From positions 372,001 to 436,000 of the forward strand of contig CAVXZL010000010.1 of the NCBI GenBank assembly GCA_963766345.1: DNA of 64,000 nucleotides. Reading direction: 5' to 3'. This stretch comes from DASVFB01 sp963766345. GTDB lineage: Bacteria; Actinomycetota; Thermoleophilia; Gaiellales; Gaiellaceae. Positions 33,901-42,868 of the stretch are shown here, in pieces (position 1 is the first letter of the stretch; each line of letters starts with the position of its first letter). A program made the position numbers and the translations under genes. Below the pieces are notes generated by a model, which saw nothing but the letters and a program-made list of their open reading frames with translations, did not search any database and was not told the origin of the DNA.

Positions 33901-35214
33901 GACCCGAATACCCACCAGCCCGTTCCGGGTGCCCGCGCAGGCGGGTGCACGCGCGACCTGGTGCACGAGTTCTACCAGGAGCAGTACCAGCTTCACGGCG
34001 GCGCTCAGGACCGCTACATGAGCGGCAGCGACTCGGCCGGCACGACGATGGGCGTGTACGACACGAAGGGCCTGCCGATCTACCAGTACCTGCACTCGAA
34101 GGGTGCGCCGCACTACGCGATCGACGACAACTTCTTCCAGGGTGCGTTCGGCGGCTCGTTCCTGAACCACCAGTGGCTGATTGCGGCGGCGACGCCGATC
34201 GACCCGACCGGCGCTCCCGGTGGGGCCCACGCCGGCAGCCACTCGATCATCGACACGAACGGGATGCCGGTCGCGTATCCGCTCTACACGCCGACGGGCC
34301 CGGTGCAGCGCAACCCGCTGACAGTGGCGTGCCCGGCCCCGCCGGCCGCGAAGGTCTGCGGCAACTGGGCCGTGAACACGATGCAGCCGACGTCGTTCCC
34401 GCAGGGCGCGTTCAGCCAGATCATGCCGCTGCAGACGGCGCCGACGATCGGCGACCGCCTGACCGGGGCGGGAGTGGACTGGGCGTGGTACTCGGGCGGC
34501 TGGGCGAACGCGAACGGCGACGTGAACGACCCGGGTTACACGAACTCGAAGACACACGCAGCGACGCCGAGCGGCTGCTCCGACCCGAACGTCGACCCGG
34601 GCGTCCGAGCCGGCGTGCCTGTCGCGGCATGGCCGCGGTGCCCGGACGCGCTGTTCCAGTACCACCACCAGCCGTTCAACTACTTCGCCAACTACGCCCC
34701 GGGAACGCCCGGACGGGCGCACCTGCAGGACGAGGTCGACTTCGAGAACCTCGCGCAGTCCTCGACGAAGAAGGATTGCAACCTGAAGCAGGTCAGCTTC
34801 ATCAAGCCGATCGGCGAGGAGAACGAGCATCCGGGCTACGCGAGCGAGCCGAACGGATCCGACCACCTCGTCAACCTGCTCCAGATGATCGAGAACGGCA
34901 AGTGCAAGCACGACACGATGGTCGTCGTCACGTACGACGAGTTCGGCGGCCAGTGGGATCACGTGTCGCCGCCCGGTCAGGGCAACGACAACGGCCCGCA
35001 CGACGTGTGGGGTCCGGGGACGCGCATTCCGGCGATCATCCTCGCGCCGCACATCAAGGGTCACTTCGTCGTCGACTCGACCGAGCACGACACGACGTCG
35101 ATCCTCGCCACGATCGAGCACCGCTGGGGTGTCGCGCCCCTCGGCACGCGCGACGCGGCGGTGAACGACCTCTCGACCGTGTTCTCGGCGAAGAAGCCGA
35201 AGCTGCACCACTAG
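30972..35214 (+). CDS. Two-module secreted phosphoesterase, frameshifted near 31752
   Basis: About 1,413 aa if the frame is restored. Signal peptide RRGRLAALAALAMSVVTAAAFTSA. Module 1 is an alkaline-phosphatase-superfamily domain (KIKHVIYLQFDNVHF; LISHTGGGILSSLTGLYPDRHG with the nucleophile region; later THTDIRPTMLSLLG). Module 2, from about base 33538, is a phospholipase C/AcpA-type phosphoesterase (EHIVVIYEENHSFDNLFGG; VVVTYDEFGGQWDHVSPP; TRIPAIILAPHIKGHFVVDSTEHDTTSILATIEHRWG). At 31749-31756 the reading GAG AACT GCG has one base too many: removing one A restores DANAE-TATIAS, a known repeat motif. SD AAGGGGAG precedes the ATG. Probably an extracellular phospholipid or phosphoester hydrolase. 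Confidence 0.82.
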
Positions 35215-35226
35215 ACCCGAACGTTC

Positions 35227-35260
35227 GGTGGCCCCTCGTCACAGAGGGGCCACCACCTTT
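35227..35260 (+). terminator. Hairpin terminator after the phosphoesterase gene
   Basis: An 11-bp perfect stem (GGTGGCCCCTC / GAGGGGCCACC) with 6-nt loop GTCACA, followed by ACCACCTTTT. It is 12 bp after the stop codon and separates the two phosphohydrolase genes transcriptionally. Confidence 0.85.
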
Positions 35261-35273
35261 TACGAGTTACGCG

Positions 35274-35302
35274 TTGCAAGGGCTTGCCCGACGAAGTAGG
35301 TT
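35274..35302 (+). promoter_or_regulatory. Predicted sigma-70-type promoter
   Basis: TTGCAA (-35, 35274-35279), a 17-bp spacer, and TAGGTT (-10, 35297-35302), about 40 bp upstream of the ATG at 35343 with a GGGGAGAAGGAGG ribosome region in between. This is the best canonical promoter in the window. No obvious Pho box was found. Confidence 0.6.
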
Positions 35303-35342
35303 GCCCGCGAACCTTTTAACTAGGGGAGAAGGAGGCAGGCAG

Positions 35343-38300
35343 ATGAGACGAGGCCGCCGCTGGCTGGCGACCGCGCTTTGCGGTGCGACAGCGTTGGTGG
35401 TTCTGATGGTCGGCGCAGGAGCGGCCGGCGCGAAGAAGGACGACGGCCGTCCGGTCGACAAGGTCGTCATGTTCGCGTCGGACGGCATGCGCCCCGACCT
35501 GATGGAGAAGTACGCGAAGGCCGGCTCCATGCCGACCTACAAGGGATTGATGAAGCACGGCGTGACCGGCGACAACGGCATGGTGCAGGCGTTCCCGCCG
35601 AACACCGGCGTCGGCTGGTACACGATCGCGACGGGCACGTACCCGTCCGAGCACGGCTCGACGAACAACACCTTCCACCGTGGGGGCGACTCGTTTGCCA
35701 ACTCGACCTCGTTCTCCGGTGCCGGCGTGCTTCAGGCAGACACCATCGGCGCGGCGGCCGAGCGCGCGGGCAAGAAGGTCGCCTCGATCGACTGGGTCGG
35801 CGGCATCCCCTCGGGGCTGAACGGGCCGACCGTCGACTTCGCGACCTTCTACAACAACCGCGGCGTCCTCGTCGGCCAGCTGAACACCGTGGAGCGTGAC
35901 GGCGCGGCGGCCTTCGGGACGGTCTACAACGTCGCAACCGTTGCCAACGCGAGCGGCTGGTCGAACGTTCCGACGGGCGATCCGGCAGCGATGCCGAAGG
36001 AGACGCTCTGGTCGATCCCCTCGGGCAACACGTCGCTCAACCCGAACCGGACCTACAACGTCTACTTCTACGACAGCGTCGTCAACGGCATGGTCGCGTA
36101 CGACCACGCGATCGTCAGCCCGGTCGGCAAGACGGGCTCCAGCCCGTCGATCGATCTCGCGGTCGGCGCCGATGCGTCCGCGTTCAAGCCGATCAAGCTC
36201 ACCGGCGCGAACGGTCTGATCGGCTCGCGCGCCGGCCAGACCGTAGGTCAGTACGTGAAACTGATCTCGATTGCGCCGGACCTGAGCAACTTCAAGCTCT
36301 ACGCGACCTCCCTGGCCCGCGCCGCGGCGACGTGCAAGACGGCCGAATGCGCGGCGCTGCCCCACCTGACGGGCGAGGATCCGCTCGAGGCGCACATCGC
36401 GAACGACCTGCTGCCGTGGGCCGCGGCCGACTTCGCACCCGAGGAGGGCGGCGTCGTCGACGAGGACACGTACGTCCAGCAGGGCCGCGATCTCGAGCGC
36501 GCTTACAGCCTGCAGGTCATCGACTACGTCCTCGGGACGCTGCAGAAGGACACCGATTTGGCGATGGTCGGCTACCCGTTCACGGACGAGGTGTCGCACC
36601 AGTTCATGGGCCTCGTCTCGCCGACGGAGCCCGGCGGCGTCCTCAACCCGTGCTACGACGTGAACCCCAAGTTCGACGATGTGACCTGCACCGGCCGCGG
36701 CACGGCCGGTCGCGTGGCGATCCGCGAGGGGTACATCCGGAGCGCGTACGAGGACGCGGACGAGAAGCTCAAGGTGACTCGGGAGCTGATGGGAGGCAAC
36801 CCGACGACGTTCGCCGGCTCCGACCACGGCTTCGCGCCGCAGTCCTGGGCGGTCAACGCGCGCAAGGTCCTGCTCGACAAGACGGTGAGCTGGACGGTGC
36901 CGGCGGCGGGCGGTCAGCCCGCGACGCCGCAGACCGTCTCACTGCATGCGAGCGGCCTGGGCGCCACGGCGAACTGCCGCGGCAACAACCTCGTCACGGC
37001 CGCCGCGAACGGCGCCTACGTCTCCGGTGACCTGACGAAGGCCTGCTGGGCCGGCGGGACGATCCAGGTGTACGTCTCGCCGACGCTCCCGGCCGGCCTG
37101 ACGTACGCGGCCGTCCGGGCCGCCGTGAAGGACGCCTTCAATGCGCTCAATTCGGGCGGCAAGCAGGTCACGTTGCGGATCATGGACAAGGAGGAGCTGA
37201 CGAACGTCGACGGCTCCGACTCACTGCATCCGAACCGCAGCGGCGACGTCGTCGTCGTCCTCAAGCCCCCGTACCAGTCCGACGCGGGTACGGCGAACCA
37301 GACGATCTGGCTGTCGCACTTCTTCGGCCAGCACGGCTACCTGCCGAACTACGTCGACCTTGCGAACAACATCAACATGCATGCGGTCTTCGTGGCGGGC
37401 GGCCCGGGCTTCAAGCACAAGGAGAACATGAAGAACCTGAGGGCGATCGACGTCGCTCCGACGGTTGCGTTCCTGATGAACATTCCCGGCCCGCAGAACG
37501 CGCGCGGCCGGATCCTCTACGACGCCGTCAAGGACGGCGAGAAGCTCACCGAGGTGACGATCCTCGACATCAGCGACTACCACGGGCAGCTGATCCCGCT
37601 GGCCGACACGTCGGACACGCTCGGGCCGAGCTTCGCCATCGGCGGCGCTGCGTTCCTCAGGGCGTGGTTCGACAAGTACGAAGCGGAGTCCGCGCTCTCG
37701 ACCCACGAGGGGAAGCCGAACGTCATCGAGATGGCGGCCGGCGACTCGGTGGGCGCGACACCGCCGATCTCGGCGTTCTTCCAGGACATCCCGACGATCG
37801 ACGTCATGAACGCGATGGGCATCGACATCGACGGCCTCGGGAACCACAACTTCGACCGCAGCGCCGACTTCATGCGGCACAACCTCATCGACGGCACACC
37901 GCCCGACGGGATCAAGGCGAACTACCCGTTCGTCTCGGCGAACATCGTCGACGACCAGGGCAAGACGCCCAAGGAGTGGTCGCCGTCGTACACGTTCAAG
38001 TTCGAGCACGGCACGAAGATCGGCATCGTCGGCTTCTCGAACGACGACATCCCGTCGTTGACGAAGCCGGGCGCGCTCGATCCGTTCCACGTGGCGAACT
38101 CGCTCGACGCGGTCAACGCCGAGGCGGCGCGGCTCGCGAAGAAGGTGGACGCCGTCGTGGCGATCGGCCACCTCGGTGCGACCGCCGGGACGCTCACGAG
38201 CCCGACCGGACCGCTCGTCGATCTCGTCAACGGCGTGTCGAACGTGGACGCCGTGATCGGAGACCACACCGACCAGCAGGTGCTGACGACGCTCAATGGC

Positions 38301-39284
38301 GTGCTCACGACGGAGAACCGGAGCAAGGGCCTCCGCTTCACGCGCGTGCGCCTCGTGATCGGCCCCGGGAAGGACGGCGTCGTCTACAAGACGGCCGACT
38401 TCCACAAGCCGTGGAACATCGGCGTCACGCCGAACGCCGTCATCCAGGGGAAGATCGACGCTCTGAACGGCCAGCTCGCGCCGATCTTCAACAAGGAGGT
38501 CGGTAAGTCCACCGTGGTCATCCCGCGCGGGGACGCGTGCGCGGCGTCGACCGGTCGTACCGACGGACGTGCGTGCGAGTCGCTGATCGGCGACCTCGTC
38601 ACGGACGCGATCCGCTCCGCGTACCTGACGGACTTCGCGCTCACGAACTCGGGCGGCCTCCGCGCCGACCTGACGTGCCCGGCCGGAGCCGCTGACCCGA
38701 ACACGCAGGACTTCTGCCCGGGGAGCCTCTACCCGGTGCCCGACACCGCGGGCAGGTACCCGATCACGCGCGGGCAGGTGCTCGGCGTGCTGCCGTTCGG
38801 GAACGTCTCGGCGACGCTGACGATCAGCGGAGCCGAGTTGAAGGACTACCTCGAGACCGCCGTCTCGTCCCTTCCGGCGACCGGCAACGGCCGGTTCGGC
38901 CAGGTCTCGGGGCTCTGCTTCACCTTCAACGTCGAGGGCACGCCGGCCTCGTTCGCCGCGAACGGGATCGTGATCCCGGGAACCGGCAACCGGGTCGTGG
39001 GCGCTGTCCGGCAGGCGGCGGACGGGAGTTGCACGGGGGCGGCGGTCAGCTTCTCGAGCGGCATCACCTACTCGCTGACCACCAACGACTTCACCGCCGG
39101 TGGCGGCGACGGCTACCCGAACAACCGGAGCCGGATCACGACGCAGGACATCCTCGACCAGGATCTCGCGGACTACCTGGCCGCGGTTCCCGGCGGTGTG
39201 ATCAGCCCGGCGATCCAGCACCGGATCCACTGCACCGATCCGAACCCCGGCGTCGGCGTCAACTGCCCGGTCGGCTCGCCGTAG
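35343..39284 (+). CDS. Phosphodiesterase / 5'-nucleotidase fusion protein
   Basis: 1,313 aa secreted. Signal peptide RRWLATALCGATALVVLMVGAGAAGA. Residues ~35-725 are a type I phosphodiesterase/nucleotide pyrophosphatase domain (VVMFASDGMRPDLMEKY; PPNTGVGWYTIATGTYPSEHG; GYPFTDEVSHQF; AGSDHGFAPQ; AIDVAPTVAFLM). Residues ~738-1313 are a 5'-nucleotidase: metallophosphatase motifs ISDYHG, AAGDSVGATP, GNHNFD, IGHLGA and GDHTDQ, then the C-terminal substrate domain (TNSGGLRADL; GQVLGVLPFGNVSATLTISG; TTNDFTAGGGDGY). The two activities are sequential: diester cleavage to a nucleoside monophosphate, then release of phosphate. Both catalytic sets look intact. Confidence 0.88.
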   Translation: MRRGRRWLATALCGATALVVLMVGAGAAGAKKDDGRPVDKVVMFASDGMRPDLMEKYAKAGSMPTYKGLMKHGVTGDNGMVQAFPPNTGVGWYTIATGTYPSEHGSTNNTFHRGGDSFANSTSFSGAGVLQADTIGAAAERAGKKVASIDWVGGIPSGLNGPTVDFATFYNNRGVLVGQLNTVERDGAAAFGTVYNVATVANASGWSNVPTGDPAAMPKETLWSIPSGNTSLNPNRTYNVYFYDSVVNGMVAYDHAIVSPVGKTGSSPSIDLAVGADASAFKPIKLTGANGLIGSRAGQTVGQYVKLISIAPDLSNFKLYATSLARAAATCKTAECAALPHLTGEDPLEAHIANDLLPWAAADFAPEEGGVVDEDTYVQQGRDLERAYSLQVIDYVLGTLQKDTDLAMVGYPFTDEVSHQFMGLVSPTEPGGVLNPCYDVNPKFDDVTCTGRGTAGRVAIREGYIRSAYEDADEKLKVTRELMGGNPTTFAGSDHGFAPQSWAVNARKVLLDKTVSWTVPAAGGQPATPQTVSLHASGLGATANCRGNNLVTAAANGAYVSGDLTKACWAGGTIQVYVSPTLPAGLTYAAVRAAVKDAFNALNSGGKQVTLRIMDKEELTNVDGSDSLHPNRSGDVVVVLKPPYQSDAGTANQTIWLSHFFGQHGYLPNYVDLANNINMHAVFVAGGPGFKHKENMKNLRAIDVAPTVAFLMNIPGPQNARGRILYDAVKDGEKLTEVTILDISDYHGQLIPLADTSDTLGPSFAIGGAAFLRAWFDKYEAESALSTHEGKPNVIEMAAGDSVGATPPISAFFQDIPTIDVMNAMGIDIDGLGNHNFDRSADFMRHNLIDGTPPDGIKANYPFVSANIVDDQGKTPKEWSPSYTFKFEHGTKIGIVGFSNDDIPSLTKPGALDPFHVANSLDAVNAEAARLAKKVDAVVAIGHLGATAGTLTSPTGPLVDLVNGVSNVDAVIGDHTDQQVLTTLNGVLTTENRSKGLRFTRVRLVIGPGKDGVVYKTADFHKPWNIGVTPNAVIQGKIDALNGQLAPIFNKEVGKSTVVIPRGDACAASTGRTDGRACESLIGDLVTDAIRSAYLTDFALTNSGGLRADLTCPAGAADPNTQDFCPGSLYPVPDTAGRYPITRGQVLGVLPFGNVSATLTISGAELKDYLETAVSSLPATGNGRFGQVSGLCFTFNVEGTPASFAANGIVIPGTGNRVVGAVRQAADGSCTGAAVSFSSGITYSLTTNDFTAGGGDGYPNNRSRITTQDILDQDLADYLAAVPGGVISPAIQHRIHCTDPNPGVGVNCPVGSP

Positions 39285-39296
39285 CGGCTTCCTGAG

Positions 39297-39962
39297 CTAG
39301 AGGGCCCGCCGCCTCGCGCGGCGGGCCCTCACGGCGAGAACGAGCGCGACCGCACCCGCGAGTGCGACGCCCGCGGGCGCTGCCGCGTAGACCCAGGAGC
39401 TCCTGCCGCTGTCCGGCGGCTTGGGCGGTGGCGCCCAGCCGAGAAAGCCCTTGATCCGGAACGGCTTCCCGCCCGCGGTTGCAGGGAGCGACCACCTGAA
39501 GATCAGATGCGAGACGTCCGGCGCCTGCTCGACGATCGGCGGCTCGGCGGCTCCCGTCCACACGATCCGGTGGTCGTGCCACGCGAACCCGTTCCCGTGG
39601 GAGACCTTCTGCCATACGGGCTTCGCGCCCGGATTCGCGTCGGAAGGCACGACCTCGGAACGGTTGAGGAACGTCGTCGGCGAGCGCATGTTCTCGGAGA
39701 CTCCGGCGCGCGTGAACCGCAGGTACGGCTCGCCCTCGCGGCCGAAGACGACGACCGGCTTGCTGCTGTAGTTGCTGAGCTGAATCGTGTTGTGACTGCC
39801 GAACACGTTGACGAGAACACCGAGCACGCTGGGCTCGAGTGACGAGAAGCTCGAGACGTAGCCGCTCGACCGCGTGCCTCCGTGCGCATGCACTCCGGGC
39901 ACTGCGGTGAGCACGGCTGCGGCGACGCAGAGCGCGAGGAGCGACGTCGCGGACCGCCTCAC
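39297..39962 (-). CDS. Membrane-anchored secreted protein next to multicopper oxidase
   Basis: 221 aa. Signal peptide RRSATSLLALCVAAAVLTAVPGVHA followed by HGGTRSSGY; a beta-rich domain with GREGEPYLRFTRAGVSENMRSPT and KVSHGNGFAWHDHRIVWTG; a C-terminal transmembrane helix (WVYAAAPAGVALAGAVALVLAV) and a basic tail. The His cluster FAWHDHRIVW could bind metal. GTG 39962 overlaps the multicopper oxidase stop by 4 bp, so the two are co-translated. I do not recognise the family; a copper-handling role is inferred from context. Confidence 0.65.
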   Translation of the reverse strand: MRRSATSLLALCVAAAVLTAVPGVHAHGGTRSSGYVSSFSSLEPSVLGVLVNVFGSHNTIQLSNYSSKPVVVFGREGEPYLRFTRAGVSENMRSPTTFLNRSEVVPSDANPGAKPVWQKVSHGNGFAWHDHRIVWTGAAEPPIVEQAPDVSHLIFRWSLPATAGGKPFRIKGFLGWAPPPKPPDSGRSSWVYAAAPAGVALAGAVALVLAVRARRARRRAL

Positions 39963-41632
39963 AGGTCTGCAGGATCGACCGTGAAGCTGAGCATCATCCC
40001 GCTCTCGTGGTGCTCGGCGATGTGGCAGTGGGCCATCCAGATGCCGGGGTTCGTGACGTCGAGCAGGACGTCGACGGTCTCGCCGGTGCGCACGAGCACG
40101 GTGTCCTTCCACACGAGGTTCTGTTCGTGCGCGCCGTCGCGGGTGAGCACGACGAAGCGGCCCGCGCCGTGCACGTGGAACGGATGGTGCATCGGGTGGT
40201 CGGAGTCGAGCTCGTTGACGAGCCGCAGCTTGACGCGGTCGCCGACCTGGAAGCGCCAGTCGATGGCGTGATTCGCGGCGCCGGTGTCCCTGTCGACGAG
40301 CTTCCAGCGCGTGTTCGCCGACGTCGTGATGCGATTGACGTCGACCATGTCGTCTTCCCACTCGATCCCGCGCGTAGCCACGTCGTCGATCGCATGGTGG
40401 TGATGCCCGTGCCCGTGGCCGTGCTGGTGGCCGTGGCCTTCGGCGTGACCGCCGTGGCCGGCTGATGCGACGAGTGCCGCGGGCAGTAGCTTCATGCCGC
40501 ACGTCGGGCAGTTGCCCGGCTCGTCGCTGACGATGTCGGGGTGCATCGGGCACGTGTAGACGGCGGCTTCGCCCGGCTCGCCGAGGTCCAGCTCAGCGAC
40601 GAACGCGAGCGTCTTGTCGGGCGGCGCGTCGAAGTACGCCTGCAGCCGTTCGCGCTCCTCGATCCACTCGGTGTTGTGACGTAGCGTCTCGAAGCCGTCT
40701 TCGAGCGGCGTTGCAGAATCGCCGGCGACGCCGAAGGTCGCGAGCGTGTACTTCCGCTGGGGCGTCCGATGCTCGAGCGCGACCTCGCCACGTGTGTCGA
40801 AGAGGACGTCCACGACGACGCGTTCCGAAGGGGCGACGATGACGGATTCGACCAGCTGCTCGTGCTCGGAGCGGCCGCTGTCGCCGCCGACGAGCTTCAT
40901 CCGGGCGCCGGGGAGCGCGACGTTGAACACGCGCGTGTTCGCCGTGTTCGTCAGGTAGAGGCGGACGACCTCTCCGGGCTGTGCGCCGAGCGAGAGGTCG
41001 GTCTCCCCATTGACGAGCATGACGTTGCCGAAGCGGCCCATCGCCGAGTAGTTCGTCTCGGCGCCGAACGGCGCGATCTTCCCGTCCTCGATCAGGACGT
41101 CGTCGAGCGTGAGCGTCAGCTCGCGGTGCGCCGGCGGCCAGTAGTCGTCCTCGGCAGGGACGACAAGGATGTTCCCGTAGAGGCCGAGCTCCTGGCCGTA
41201 GTCCTCGCGGATGTGCGGGTGGTACCAGTAGACGCCGGGGTCGGGAAAGTCGAGCCGGTAGGTGAACGTGGCGTCGACTGGGATCGGGCTTTGGGTCTCG
41301 TGCGTGCCGTCATAGCGGTTGTCGAGGCGCAGGCCGTGCCAGTGCACCGTCGCGTCGAGGTCGCCGTCGTTCGCGACGTCGACGACGACCTGCGACCCCT
41401 CGCGCACGCGCAGCGTGGGGCCGGGGACGGAGCCGTTGTAGGCGAGCATGCGTACCGTCGCGTCGCCGACGCGCTTCGCGACCGGCGCGATTCGCAGCTC
41501 GAGCGCGTCGCCGTCAGCGAGGTCGACGACGTCGGTCGGTGCGCTCTCCGGGAGGCCGGCCGGGTCAGTCGGGAAGTTGTCGCTCGCCTCATGCGATCCG
41601 TGGTGGTGGTGGTGATCGTGATGCGTCTCCAT
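39959..41632 (-). CDS. Multicopper oxidase with inserted metal-binding domain
   Basis: 557 aa. All four copper motifs are present: HWHG (97-100), WYHPH (136-140), HPMHHPFHVHG (479-489) and HCHIAEHHESGMM (535-547), giving the type 1 and trinuclear sites. Residues 359-382 (YTCPMHPDIVSDEPGNCPTCGM) are a heavy-metal-binding (YHS-like) domain inserted between cupredoxin domains, followed by a His-rich run at 392-413; another His-rich stretch is at the N-terminus (residues 4-14). No signal peptide is obvious, so the protein may be cytoplasmic or use another route. ATG 41632 follows GGGAG. Likely copper(I) oxidation or detoxification. Confidence 0.9.
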   Translation of the reverse strand: METHHDHHHHHGSHEASDNFPTDPAGLPESAPTDVVDLADGDALELRIAPVAKRVGDATVRMLAYNGSVPGPTLRVREGSQVVVDVANDGDLDATVHWHGLRLDNRYDGTHETQSPIPVDATFTYRLDFPDPGVYWYHPHIREDYGQELGLYGNILVVPAEDDYWPPAHRELTLTLDDVLIEDGKIAPFGAETNYSAMGRFGNVMLVNGETDLSLGAQPGEVVRLYLTNTANTRVFNVALPGARMKLVGGDSGRSEHEQLVESVIVAPSERVVVDVLFDTRGEVALEHRTPQRKYTLATFGVAGDSATPLEDGFETLRHNTEWIEERERLQAYFDAPPDKTLAFVAELDLGEPGEAAVYTCPMHPDIVSDEPGNCPTCGMKLLPAALVASAGHGGHAEGHGHQHGHGHGHHHHAIDDVATRGIEWEDDMVDVNRITTSANTRWKLVDRDTGAANHAIDWRFQVGDRVKLRLVNELDSDHPMHHPFHVHGAGRFVVLTRDGAHEQNLVWKDTVLVRTGETVDVLLDVTNPGIWMAHCHIAEHHESGMMLSFTVDPADL

Positions 41633-41706
41633 TGGTCGGCTCCCTCTCTCCGGGCGGCCGTGTAGCCGCTCCGCGAGAGCGTACGCTCCGGCCGGCGGGC
41701 TCGACG

Positions 41707-42126
41707 TCAGCGGACGATCACCCTGAGCTTGAGCGTGTTGTCCGGCCCCACCGTGTGCATCCCGTTCGAGTAGTCCTCGCCGGCTTTCGTCGTGAACCGG
41801 TAGACGCCGGCCCTCGGGAACCTGACTTCGACCATGGCGCCGATGCTGCTCATGCTCGCGCCCTCCGGGAGGCTGACGCGCGGTCCCGCGACCTGGACGA
41901 GCCTGTGCGGCATCACGTCGTTGTTGCCGATCCCCAGGTGGACGCCCTGCTTCAGCCAGACGGTCTGCGACACCTTGGCGGCGCCGGAAAGACCGAGCGA
42001 CCAGGCGTGGCAGCCACGCATCTGGTGGCGAATGATCAGGACCGGACCGCCTGCATGCGAGCTCGCCGGTGCGGCGAGGACGAGCGCGGCGGCGAGCGCC
42101 GCGAAGGCGGTGATCGTGCGGTTCAT
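41707..42126 (-). CDS. Secreted cupredoxin-like protein
   Basis: 139 aa. Signal peptide NRTITAFAALAAALVLAAPASSHA with AAAGGAGACTCCG upstream of ATG 42126. The mature domain has His residues in VLIIRHQMRGCHAWSLG, DVMPHRLVQVAG and NGMHTVGPD, consistent with a divergent copper-binding beta barrel (no canonical C-x4-H-x4-M). It lies 74 bp upstream of the multicopper oxidase on the same strand and probably belongs to the same copper-handling unit. Confidence 0.7.
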   Translation of the reverse strand: MNRTITAFAALAAALVLAAPASSHAGGPVLIIRHQMRGCHAWSLGLSGAAKVSQTVWLKQGVHLGIGNNDVMPHRLVQVAGPRVSLPEGASMSSIGAMVEVRFPRAGVYRFTTKAGEDYSNGMHTVGPDNTLKLRVIVR

Positions 42127-42243
42127 CGGAGTCTCCTTTGTCGTTGAACCGAACGGTGACCGCGGCGCCGCGCCCCGCAATCGGGCGCACCCCCGACTCG
42201 CGATCCGTATTTGGCCGCGCCGCGGGCGCTACGGTGCGGCGCG

Positions 42244-42699
42244 ATGGCGCACGGATCCATCTCCTCGACAAGGAGCGCCGTGCAGGCCACCGTGCACTGC
42301 CTGACGGGGTGCGCGATCGGCGAAGTCCTCGGCATGGTCATCGCAACGGCGCTCGGCTTCGGAGACCTGGCCTCGATCGCCGTGGCCGTCGTCCTGGCCT
42401 TCTTCTTCGGTTACGCGCTCACGCTCGGACCGGTCCTGCGCGCGGGCGTCCCGCGACGCCGGGCGCTGCGGCTCGCGCTCGCCTCGGACACCGTCTCGAT
42501 CGCGACGATGGAGCTCGTCGACAACGCCTTTCTCCTCATCGTGCCCGGGGCGCTGGCGGCCGGTCTAACCGACGCGCTCTTCTGGTGGAGCCTCGCGGTG
42601 AGCCTCGCGATCGCGTTCGTGGTCACGCTGCCCGTGAACTGGGCGCTCATCTCCCGTGGACGCGGGCACGCCGTCGTCCACGACCTGCACGCGCACTAG
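42244..42699 (+). CDS. DUF4396 membrane protein
   Basis: 151 aa with four predicted helices. The N-terminal signature AVQATVHCLTGCAIGEVLGMVIATALG matches DUF4396 (HC-x2-GC-x2-GE), a domain frequently found beside or fused to copper-related oxidases. The C-terminus is His-containing (GHAVVHDLHAH), possibly metal-binding. TACGGT (42230-42235) lies 8 nt before the ATG, suggesting a leaderless transcript. Divergent from the cupredoxin-like gene. Function unknown; copper or redox role by association. Confidence 0.8.
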   Translation: MAHGSISSTRSAVQATVHCLTGCAIGEVLGMVIATALGFGDLASIAVAVVLAFFFGYALTLGPVLRAGVPRRRALRLALASDTVSIATMELVDNAFLLIVPGALAAGLTDALFWWSLAVSLAIAFVVTLPVNWALISRGRGHAVVHDLHAH

Positions 42700-42746
42700 A
42701 GACGGCTCCGGCAGCGTCGGGCGCCGCCGGAGGCCCTGTTCGTCAG

Positions 42747-42866
42747 TTACCTCTTGAGCGTGAAGGTCTTGTTCGCTGTCACCTTCGCCTTGCCGCTCCG
42801 GGTCAGCGTCGCGATGCCCGTGAGCTTCAGGCTCTTGGCCTTTGCCGTTGAGAGAAGCCAGCGCCC
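42747..42866 (-). pseudogene. C-terminal fragment of a secreted protein gene
   Basis: Only the last ~39 codons of a gene are visible: GRWLLSTAKAKSLKLTGIATLTRSGKAKVTANKTFTLKR, a typical C-terminal beta-strand repeat (LTRSGKAKV-type) of surface proteins in this lineage. It abuts the porB stop codon and has no upstream body, so it is a remnant. It may mark a deletion or rearrangement junction. Confidence 0.4.
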
Positions 42867-42868
42867 GG

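Noticed and set aside
42700..42745. Possible terminator (GGCTCCGGCAGCG...CGCCGCCGGAGGCC) after DUF4396
   Set aside because: The inverted repeat is imperfect and lacks a T-run; kept out of the feature list.
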